Origin: Syntrophomonadaceae bacterium | GTDB lineage: Bacteria; Bacillota; Dethiobacteria; DTU022; UBA8154 | NCBI GenBank assembly: GCA_007135125.1 | Contig: SLJK01000073.1 | Location: 1 to 33,092 of the forward strand | Length of the DNA: 33,092 nucleotides | Direction of reading: 5' to 3' | Shown: piece by piece, positions 1 to 5,845 of the stretch | Layout: every line of letters starts with the position of its first letter | Numbering within the stretch: the first letter of the stretch is position 1 | Program-made: the position numbers and the translations under genes | The notes under the pieces: generated by a model | What the model was told of the DNA's origin: nothing | Seen by the model: the letters and a program-made list of their open reading frames with translations, nothing else | The model's database searches: none

Positions 1-468
1 CCAGAAACCGGAGAGATCTGGCAGAGCGAGCACGGAGAGCGGGACGGTGATGAGATTAACATCATCTACGGAGGCAACAACTATGGGTGGCCGATAGCCA
101 CCTATGGCTGCACCTATGCAACCGGGCAGGATATCGGAGTATTTCCTGAAGATCGAGATGATACGATCAATCCGGTGCATTACTGGGAGTGCGGTAGCGG
201 CGGATTCCCGCCTGCCGGGATGACCTTTTATGATGCTGACGGGTTTGCTGGCTGGCAGGGAGACCTCTTTGTCGGCGGTTTGGCAAGTGAATACCTGGCC
301 CACTTCCGGCTCACTGATGATGGCCTTGAAGAGCTTGCCCCGCTGCTTGCAGATGAAGGCTGGCGCGTCCGTGACGTAATTGTCGGTCATCATGATGGAG
401 CGCTCTATGCTGCTGTCGAAGGCCGCAGCGTTTCAATCGTTCGCATTGTTCCCGAATCAATAGAATAA
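1..468 (+). CDS. PQQ-type aldose/sorbosone dehydrogenase, C-terminal part (5' end outside window)
   Basis: The frame is open from base 1 to a TAA at 466-468, giving 155 residues of a protein that starts outside the window. The residues GDEINIIYGGNNYGWP followed by a YG and a GGFPPAGM segment are characteristic of the soluble glucose/sorbosone dehydrogenase beta-propeller family (YliI-like, PQQ-dependent in characterised members). These enzymes oxidise aldose sugars, usually outside the cytoplasm; the signal peptide would lie in the missing part. The last blades, with a GDLFVGGLASEYLAHFRL-type strand and a GHHDGALY-type strand, are complete to the normal C-terminus. Base composition is visibly richer in GC than the genes that follow, which may point to acquisition by transfer. 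The family call is firm; cofactor and substrate are inferred. Confidence 0.85.
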   Translation, partial: PETGEIWQSEHGERDGDEINIIYGGNNYGWPIATYGCTYATGQDIGVFPEDRDDTINPVHYWECGSGGFPPAGMTFYDADGFAGWQGDLFVGGLASEYLAHFRLTDDGLEELAPLLADEGWRVRDVIVGHHDGALYAAVEGRSVSIVRIVPESIE

Positions 469-471
469 CCT

Positions 472-501
472 TTGACCAAATACCCAGTCCCATGATAGTA
501 T
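472..501 (+). promoter_or_regulatory. Putative sigma-A-type promoter with extended -10
   Basis: TTGACC at 472-477 and TAGTAT at 496-501 are separated by 18 bases, with TG one base before the -10 (an extended -10). A transcript from here would start near 508, inside the spacer after the sugar dehydrogenase. It would carry an inverted repeat (TCCTCCTA 531-538 / TAGGAGGA 557-564) and the tiny UGA-containing ORF at 573. It runs antisense to the XRE gene further on. Confidence 0.4.
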
Positions 502-530
502 AAAGATAGTACAAGTTAAATATGGACAGG

Positions 531-564
531 TCCTCCTAGAAGCCATAAACTATATTTAGGAGGA
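531..564 (+). repeat. 8-bp perfect inverted repeat occluding a Shine-Dalgarno sequence
   Basis: TCCTCCTA (531-538) pairs perfectly with TAGGAGGA (557-564) across an 18-base loop. The right arm contains the AGGAGG ribosome-binding site that precedes the ATG at 573. In RNA this hairpin could mask the site and control initiation of the short ORF. The function is inferred; the pairing is seen directly. Confidence 0.4.
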
Positions 565-572
565 TGAGAATT

Positions 573-614
573 ATGTGCAGCTGATTAAGGTTGCACTCCT
601 GGAAAAGGAGCTAA
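573..614 (+). other. Tiny ORF with in-frame UGA and a bSECIS-like hairpin (possible selenopeptide or leader)
   Basis: An AGGAGG site at 559-564 precedes ATG-TGC-AGC-TGA at 573-584. If the UGA is read as selenocysteine the frame continues to a TAA at 612-614, giving a 13-residue peptide that begins Met-Cys-Ser-Sec. A hairpin follows the UGA: CTCCT (596-600), loop GGAAA (601-605), AGGAG (606-610). Its first loop G is 17 bases after the UGA, inside the spacing known for bacterial SECIS elements, and the shape is close to the hairpin in the HesB gene at 1338-1352. The peptide is very short and nothing like it is known to me. The signal may be accidental or a remnant of a decayed gene. Confidence 0.22.
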
Positions 615-814
615 ACACCCCTTTCCCGGGTATCTTTTGCATTTCCCGAAAAGGTAAAAACTTCCTCAATGGTGCTGTTTAAAGCCCTCGCAATTTTATA
701 GGCGAGCACCAGGGAAGGGTTATACTTGTTTTTTTCAATATGCCCGATTGTTTCGCGCCGAACATTTACAATGTTGGCCAGCTGTTCCTGGGTCAGGTCG
801 TACCTGACCCTCAA
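611..814 (-). CDS. Small XRE-family HTH transcriptional regulator, N-terminus doubtful
   Basis: About 67 residues form a compact Cro/C1-type helix-turn-helix ([20 protein letters not shown], then the [14 protein letters not shown] helix). This matches the stand-alone YozG-like regulators of 65-70 residues in Firmicutes, which bind DNA as dimers and often regulate themselves. The frame can only start at TTG 812-814, which has no good ribosome-binding site and lacks the first few residues normal for the family. The frame remains open upstream (reading I-K-E before the TTG) to a stop near 850. An ATG at 841-843 in the next frame encodes M-E-N-I-N-L-A before running into its own stop. A one-base shift would join the two into a typical family N-terminus, so the gene may carry a frameshift. 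The DNA-binding fold is certain; activity is not. Confidence 0.65.
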   Translation of the reverse strand: MRVRYDLTQEQLANIVNVRRETIGHIEKNKYNPSLVLAYKIARALNSTIEEVFTFSGNAKDTRERGV

Positions 815-1131
815 TTCTTTAATGCAAGATTTATATTTTCCATTTTATGTAATCTTACTTTTCGTAGTAATAAAGTGAAAATGTAAAAGTAAGCAGAGAG
901 GCGACGAAAGTCAAAACAATTAAAATGGCTGCCGCTTAAAACACATAACTAACAGCATTATCAACTGTTTGAATCAAACCCACCAATGGGGCCTGGACAG
1001 CTTTTCCCGCGATGCGGCAGAAGCAGAAGCGGCTATAAGAAGAATAACCGACAGAAGAGAACTTTAACGATCATTTGCCAGTGTTGCAGTGCCACTTATA
1101 TAATATTTTTGACTTTATGAATATTTGGAAT
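815..1131. other. Spacer between the XRE gene and the HesB gene; no convincing gene
   Basis: The first part is AT-rich upstream sequence of the XRE gene. From 924 to a TAA at 1065-1067 one plus frame is open, and its last 32 codons from TTG 969 have a protein-like, Ala/Arg/Glu-rich composition (LDSFSRDAAEAEAAIRRI). There is no ribosome-binding site and I recognise no family. It may be the tail of a decayed gene. The end of the spacer merges into the HesB promoter. Confidence 0.35.
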
Positions 1132-1161
1132 TTGAGATTTCCACCAGCATTACAGTATAAT
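1132..1161 (+). promoter_or_regulatory. Promoter of the HesB-like selenoprotein gene
   Basis: TTGAGA (1132-1137) and a perfect TATAAT (1156-1161) are 18 bases apart. Transcription would begin near 1168, about 45 bases before the start codon, which suits a single-gene transcript. No operator was recognised. Confidence 0.6.
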
Positions 1162-1212
1162 GGGAAAAGAACTGTATAGTGATAAATTTATCGGATTTTT
1201 GGGGGGAGTAAA

Positions 1213-1509
1213 TTGATTAAAGTAACACAAAAAGCAGCTGACAAAATAGAAGAACTAATGAAAAAGGAAGGTGGGAGAGAAAAACAGGTACGCATTAACC
1301 TGGATAGTGTAACCTGAGGGGGCCCAAGTTTTAGCCTGGCTCTGGAAGAGCCGAGCAATTATATTGGGGATGAAGAGGTTTCTGTTCGCGGCATGAGGAT
1401 TGTTTATGAGAGCCAATTAGCACGCTATTTAGCAGGAAAGATGCTTGATTTCACCACTGGAAACTTTGCCCCAGAATTTAAAGTCCAGGACTTTCGTCCT
1501 GGAGAGTGA
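1213..1509 (+). CDS. HesB/IscA-like selenoprotein (UGA at codon 35 read as selenocysteine)
   Basis: Start is TTG 1213, five bases after GGGGGGAG. The frame meets TGA at 1315-1317 (codon 35), continues with protein-like sequence and ends at TGA 1507-1509, for 98 residues. The sequence after the UGA, GGPSFSLALEEP, is the hallmark of the short HesB-like proteins of anaerobes, in which the position before GGP is a cysteine. Here the UGA sits exactly at that cysteine. A hairpin with G in its loop lies 20 bases beyond the UGA, as bacterial Sec insertion requires. HesB-like selenoproteins are a known Sec family. IscA/HesB proteins are linked to iron-sulfur cluster handling, but this short form lacks the C-terminal CGC motif of true IscA, so its reaction is unknown; a redox role for Sec is inferred. 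An automatic gene finder would cut this gene at the UGA or miss it. Confidence 0.85.
1338..1352 (+). promoter_or_regulatory. bSECIS-like hairpin for selenocysteine insertion
   Basis: GGCTC (1338-1342) pairs perfectly with GAGCC (1348-1352), closing the loop TGGAA. The first loop G (1344) is 27 bases after the UGA, within the roughly 16-37 base window seen for bacterial SECIS elements, which are bound by SelB. The hairpin lies inside the coding sequence and is translated as Leu-Ala-Leu-Glu-Glu-Pro. Confidence 0.7.
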
Positions 1510-1849
1510 TACCCAGCAAATAAAAAAAGACAATAAAAATATTTGCGTAAAATTTTGAAAGGACTAATTATGGGTAAAATTTTCCTAATATAATTTTATC
1601 ATGGCTTATTCCGGAAATATTAAGCAATTTGGTGCCAGAGGTGTTAAATGCCTTTTATTATTTTTGATTTCATGGCACATGAACCCTAGGTTCGAACTGG
1701 GAAACAGTACTGGCATCTGGTTCGCCTAAAGAATTCCGGAGGGCTGTAGCAGTCCATAGCAGGGCAGAATGTGGAGATAGCGAGCACTGACGTCTTTTAT
1801 TGGCCGTAACCTTGACTTGTGACATGAAATGATGAAGGTGGTTTAAACT
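1510..1849. other. 340-base spacer without a recognisable gene
   Basis: The first 100 bases are AT-rich and contain GTAAAATTTT twice (near 1550 and 1574). From about 1680 to 1800 the sequence is richer in GC and could fold, but it matches no RNA family I know (checked by eye against tRNA, tmRNA, SRP RNA and RNase P motifs). A 42-codon ORF at 1601-1729 has no ribosome-binding site. The spacer ends with AAGGTGG, the ribosome-binding site of the broken gene at 1850. Confidence 0.4.
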
Positions 1850-2741
1850 TTGAACAGTGTCATAAATGGAATAATGGGTTTATGTGTGGGGGATGCCTTA
1901 GGAGTTCCGGTTGAGTTTAAGAAAAGAGATGAACTAAAAAGAAAACCGGTAGAAAATATGCTGTGGGGTATGGAACCCATAACCAACCGGCAGGGACCTG
2001 GTCCGACGATACCAGCATGAGCCTCTGCTTATTAGATAGCCTTTCCCAGGGATTGGATTACCAGGATATCATGAGAAAGTTTCTTGAGTGGTATGATGAG
2101 GGGGCATATACGCCTTACGGAGAAGTTTTTGATATAGGTGGGACCACCAGGGAAGCTTTAGAACGTTTTGTTAAGGGAACACCACCTTTAAATTGCGGCG
2201 GGTCTTCCGAGCGTGATAATGGAAACGGCGGAATATTATAGGAATCACGCTGATTACTTAGAAGAGTTCACTTTTTTTAAGCGATTGCGGGAAAAGGATT
2301 TTGCAGAACTCCCCGAGCATTTTATAAAAAGCAGTGGTTATGTGGTTGACACCCTGGAAGCTGCTCTTTGGTGTTTGCTTAATGCCAGTTCTTATAAAGA
2401 GTGTGTGCTGAAAGCAGTTAACCTGGGTGAGGATACCGATACTGTAGCTGCGGTTGCCGGTGGGCTTGCGGGCCTTTATTATGGTTATGAAGGCATTTCC
2501 AAAGAATGGCTTGACATGCTTGCCAGGCGCGATTATATTGAAAGACTATCCCATATACCATCCCACCTTAGATGAATTTACCAGGGTTTTTAATAAAACC
2601 AATCTTGTCTGTTATAATTATTTAGAAGTGCTGGAAAATCGTGGCCTTAATAATATGGAGGCCATGATTGATGATGCTATTGACACTTCCGAATTAGAGC
2701 TTTTGAAAGCGCTTCTGACCGGGGAATTTTTCTTTGGATAA
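1850..2741 (+). pseudogene. ADP-ribosylglycohydrolase (DraG family), broken by frameshifts and an internal deletion
   Basis: The family removes ADP-ribose from modified proteins or small molecules using two metal ions. The start, TTG 1850 after AAGGTGG, gives the typical GIMGLCVGDALGVPVEF N-terminus. Near 1958-1965 the reading frame shifts; the second frame carries the metal-binding TWSDDTSM motif and NCGGSSERDNGNG, then stops near 2241. The third segment (2213-2575) resumes at AEYYRNHADYLEEFTFFKRL and contains the other metal site, GEDTDTVAAVAGGLAG. The stretch of about 70 residues that the family has between these parts is missing. A further shift near 2560 leads into a helical tail ending at TAA 2741, which I cannot assign. 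Both metal-binding motifs survive, but three frames and a deletion make an active product unlikely. Confidence 0.8.
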
Positions 2742-3272
2742 TCTATAGAGGAGAACATTTATTTCTACTTAGTTTACATAATATGGTAGATAAAAAAAGA
2801 GAGAGTGGGGTAGGGAGTTTGTATAAGGTTGTATGATTTTTTTTCGATACGCTCTTGACTCTCCTTAAACGTGACAGTTCGTTGTACGGATGCGTTTATA
2901 TATAGAAGATAAATATAATAGAAGTTTAGATAATTGTTTAGCATCTGTTAGTGGACATGATAAAACAGGCATAAATGGTCACGAAAACTCGGTCACCTGC
3001 AAAATGTTTAAGCGGTTAATAATTGGCCATTAAAGAATCATTAGAGAATATGGAGAACAGAGGACAAAAAGAACGGCAAACTATTAGGAAGCCGCTATGC
3101 AAGGGATTTAGTTGCACCTCTTCTACTAAGTTAACATAATATATATTATAGGACGTTACAAGTTGAGCTTTAACGGTTTAAAATCTTAATAATCGCCTCT
3201 CTTCCCTCTTCCCCTCTGCCCTTTTAATTAATGTCTTCTCTTTTGTCGGATAATATTATTATTTATAAGGGG
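2742..3272. other. 530-base AT-rich spacer with a near-perfect 22-base direct repeat
   Basis: No ORF in this stretch has both a ribosome-binding site and a protein-like translation. The only structure I see is a pair of direct repeats, 2763-2784 and 3121-3142, identical at 20 of 22 bases (TTCTACT, AGTT and ACATAATAT are shared) and 358 bases apart start to start. A pyrimidine-rich tract (3196-3225) precedes the T-box promoter. Confidence 0.5.
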
Positions 3273-3299
3273 TTGACAGGAAAAGAAAAAATGTATAAC
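3273..3299 (+). promoter_or_regulatory. Promoter of the leuA T-box transcript
   Basis: A consensus TTGACA lies at 3273-3278. The -10 is either TATAAC (3294-3299, 15-base spacing) or TAACAT (3296-3301, 17-base spacing). It is placed just before the start of the T-box leader. Confidence 0.55.
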
Positions 3300-3308
3300 A
3301 TAGATTCA

Positions 3309-3593
3309 ATTGAATACTTTAAAGGCAATGAGCAGGACCAGTAGGAAAAAAAGAAGTGTTCAGAGAGTTGCCACCCACCATGCTGAAAGAGCAACCCTTC
3401 TTTATTCTGAAACTCCCCTGTGAGCAGCCGGCTGAAAACCATATTTTTAAGCAGGGATAGTAAGTCGGGACGGCACTTTTCCGTTATAAAAAGAACACTT
3501 AAGCGAGCAGGCGCACCTGCTAAGTAGAGTGGTACCGCGGAGGGCATACCTTTCGTCTCTATTTTGTTTTATAATTTGGCGAGAGGTTTTTTT
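3309..3593 (+). promoter_or_regulatory. Leucine T-box riboswitch upstream of leuA
   Basis: The leader has the order of parts of a T-box that senses uncharged tRNA. Stem I carries an AGTA bulge and CAGAGAG (3361-3367). The specifier region holds CTC at 3413-3415, a leucine codon and a common T-box specifier. The T-box sequence AGAGTGGTACCGCGG lies at 3526-3540. Its TGGT bulge (3530-3533) would pair with an ACCA tRNA end, as expected for tRNA-Leu with discriminator A. A terminator follows at 3549-3593. Uncharged tRNA-Leu should favour the antiterminator and switch on leuA when leucine is scarce. The T-box class is certain; the specifier was assigned from position and from the downstream gene. 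Confidence 0.88.
3549..3593 (+). terminator. T-box intrinsic terminator
   Basis: CCTTTCGTC (3549-3557) pairs over nine positions, including G-U pairs, with GGCGAGAGG (3578-3586), followed by seven T residues (3587-3593). It competes with the antiterminator formed by the T-box sequence. Confidence 0.8.
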
Positions 3594-3622
3594 ATTGATA
3601 ATTTTATGATGAGGTGGTTATA

Positions 3623-5194
3623 ATGAGCAATAGAATTATGATTTTTGACAGCACCTTGAGAGACGGCGAACAAACACCCGGGGCGAAACTAAACGCCCAG
3701 GAAAAATTAGAGATTGCCCGGCAACTTGCCCGTTTAAATGTTGATGTTATCGAGGCAGGGTTCCCCATTTCTTCCGGAGGAGATTTGCGAGCTGTGCAGG
3801 GAATCTCCAGGGAAATTAAGGGCCCGGTGATTACCGCTCTGGCCAGGACGGTGAAAGAAGATATTGATTGCGCCTGGGATTCTATAAGGGAAGCTGAAAA
3901 GCCACGCATTCATGTTTTCCTGGCAGCTTCTGATATTCACATGGAGAAAAAGCTGCGCAGGGGTCCCGATGAGTGCCTGCAGGAAGCCATCCAGGCTGTA
4001 AAATATGCTAAAAGCTTAACCAATGATGTGGAATACTCCCTGGAGGATGCGACGAGGGCCCGTGAGGATTATATTTTAAAAGTAATAGAAGCCGTTATAG
4101 ACGCCGGAGCTACCGTGGTAAACATACCTGATACAGTCGGTTATGCTGTGCCGGATGATTTCGGCAAATTAATACAAAAAATTATGCACAAGGTCCCTAA
4201 TATAAATAAAGCAACAATTAGCGTTCACTGCCATAATGATTTGGGCTTGGCGGTGAGTAATTCTTTGGAAGCTGTTAAGTACGGCGCCAGGCAGATCGAG
4301 TGCAATATCAACGGGATCGGAGAAAGGGCCGGCAATGCCGCGCTTGAAGAAATTGTAACGGCAATGTCCATAAGAAAAGATGCCTTTCCATATGATACGG
4401 AAATTAAGTTAAACGAAATCTACCGCACCAGCCGGCTGGTAAGTAAGCTGACAGGGATTCCTATTCCAGTAAATAAGGCCGTAATAGGAATAAATGCTTT
4501 CGCCCATTCTTCTGGCATTCACCAGGACGGGGTGCTTAAGGACAAAGAAACTTATGAAATAATCAATGCAGATTTAATAGGAGGACAAGCTGGACAGATG
4601 GTGCTCACGGCTCGTTCCGGCAGGCATGCGGTGCGTCACCAGTTGGAAGCCATGAATTTCGAACTGTCGGAAGAAGAATTTGAAGGTTTTTTCGTGCGCT
4701 TTAAGGAATTGGCTGATAAAAAGAAAGAAGTGTATAGGGAAGACTTAGAAGCCCTAATTGTGGATGTTTCGTATACAGTGCCTACGTATGAACTGGAATA
4801 TGTCCAGACCGTTAGCGGTACCAGGACCATTCCTGCGGCAGTGGTTAGGCTCAATAAGGGCGAGGAAAGTTTTGAGGAAGTTGCCTCAGGGGCTGGGCCT
4901 ATCGATGCTGCTTACAAGGCAATAGATAAGATTACAGGACTCAATACCCGTCTGGAAAACTATAACTTGGCAGCTGTTACTCGGGGAATGGATGCCTTGG
5001 GTGAAGTATCTATAAAAGTTACCTACAAAGATAAAACACTTATCGGTCGCGGTGTTAGTACGGATATTGTTGAAGCAAGTGTTAAAGCTTATATAGATAG
5101 CTTAAATAAGCATATTCGTATGCTCTCCTATGCCAATAACAACCATAATCATAAAAGCAGCAACCAGAAATCATCTACAGGACAATATATATAG
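3623..5194 (+). CDS. leuA: 2-isopropylmalate synthase
   Basis: LeuA condenses acetyl-CoA with 2-ketoisovalerate, the committed step of leucine synthesis. The protein is about 523 residues, the normal length for the bacterial long form. The N-terminal TIM barrel begins IFDSTLRDGEQTPGAKL, with the metal-binding HCHNDLGLA strand and NGIGERAGNAALEE following. The SGIHQDGVLKD segment is typical, and the last 130 residues form the LeuA dimer domain that binds leucine for feedback inhibition. ATG 3623 was chosen because GAGGTGG (3611-3617) lies five bases before it; a GTG at 3614 overlaps that site. The tail is Asn/His/Ser-rich and probably disordered. The other leucine genes are not nearby, so leuA stands alone behind its T-box. 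lexA follows after 30 bases. Confidence 0.95.
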   Translation: MSNRIMIFDSTLRDGEQTPGAKLNAQEKLEIARQLARLNVDVIEAGFPISSGGDLRAVQGISREIKGPVITALARTVKEDIDCAWDSIREAEKPRIHVFLAASDIHMEKKLRRGPDECLQEAIQAVKYAKSLTNDVEYSLEDATRAREDYILKVIEAVIDAGATVVNIPDTVGYAVPDDFGKLIQKIMHKVPNINKATISVHCHNDLGLAVSNSLEAVKYGARQIECNINGIGERAGNAALEEIVTAMSIRKDAFPYDTEIKLNEIYRTSRLVSKLTGIPIPVNKAVIGINAFAHSSGIHQDGVLKDKETYEIINADLIGGQAGQMVLTARSGRHAVRHQLEAMNFELSEEEFEGFFVRFKELADKKKEVYREDLEALIVDVSYTVPTYELEYVQTVSGTRTIPAAVVRLNKGEESFEEVASGAGPIDAAYKAIDKITGLNTRLENYNLAAVTRGMDALGEVSIKVTYKDKTLIGRGVSTDIVEASVKAYIDSLNKHIRMLSYANNNHNHKSSNQKSSTGQYI

Positions 5195-5224
5195 AAAGAT
5201 ATATAGAAAGGTGGCTGCTCAGTT

Positions 5225-5845
5225 ATGAAAGGTTTAACCGTAAAACAAAGAAAAATTTTGGATTTTATTAGAGAAGAAGTATTGTTAAAAAATTACCCTC
5301 CCTCAGTGAGAGAGATATGCGAAAAAATGAATCTTAGTTCCAGCTCCACTGTCCACGCACATTTGAAAGCTCTGGAGAAAAAAGAATACATTAAAAGAGA
5401 CTCCACTAAACCGCGGGCTTTAGAACTCCTGGATCCGTCGCAAAAAAGTGATCAGAATAAAAAGCCCCGCTTAGTTCCACTGGTGGGTCAGGTTACAGCT
5501 GGTACTCCTTTACTCGCAGAAGAAAATATTGAAAGCTACATGTTTTTACCGGAAAATGCAGCCAAAGGCGAAGTTGTTTTTCTGTTTCGTGTTAGAGGAG
5601 ACAGCATGTCCGGTGCTGGTATTTTTGAAGGTGACTTTCTTATTGTAAGAGAGCAATTCGTTGCAGAAAACGGCGAAATTGTGGTTGCCCTTACTGAAGA
5701 AGAAGAAACTACTGTTAAAAGATATTACCAGGAAAAGGGTCAAATCCGTCTACAGCCGGAAAATCCCGCATACAGAACTATTATAACAACCAATAATGGA
5801 CGTATCCTGGGCAAAGTTATAGGATTATTGCGTTCCTATGAATAG
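5225..5845 (+). CDS. lexA: LexA repressor, SOS regulator
   Basis: LexA represses DNA-damage genes and cleaves itself when RecA filaments form. At 206 residues it is of normal length. The N-terminal winged helix (residues 1-65) contains the recognition region SSSSTVHAHLKALEKKEYI. The cleavage site is Ala92-Gly93 (VTAGTP). The catalytic pair is Ser127 (RGDSMSGAG) and Lys165 (TTVKRYY). AAAGGTGG at 5207-5214 precedes the ATG by ten bases. The gap to leuA is only 30 bases, and I see neither a promoter nor a GAAC-N4-GTTC LexA box in it, which is unusual because lexA is normally self-regulated. Its stop codon abuts that of the convergent gene on the other strand. Confidence 0.96.
   Translation: MKGLTVKQRKILDFIREEVLLKNYPPSVREICEKMNLSSSSTVHAHLKALEKKEYIKRDSTKPRALELLDPSQKSDQNKKPRLVPLVGQVTAGTPLLAEENIESYMFLPENAAKGEVVFLFRVRGDSMSGAGIFEGDFLIVREQFVAENGEIVVALTEEEETTVKRYYQEKGQIRLQPENPAYRTIITTNNGRILGKVIGLLRSYE

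Noticed and set aside
596-610. Hairpin behind the XRE gene as its terminator
   Set aside because: On the minus strand no T-run follows the stem, so it is not a normal intrinsic terminator.
1680-1710. GGTTCGAAC resembling a tRNA T-loop
   Set aside because: The flanking bases do not form a five-pair T stem in register and no acceptor or anticodon arm is present.
1601-1729. 42-codon plus-strand ORF after the HesB gene
   Set aside because: No ribosome-binding site, no recognisable sequence, and its second half lies in the GC-richer spacer that may fold as RNA.
3263-3547. Minus-strand ORF of 94 codons over the leader of leuA
   Set aside because: It is antisense to the T-box leader, whose conserved RNA motifs explain the sequence.
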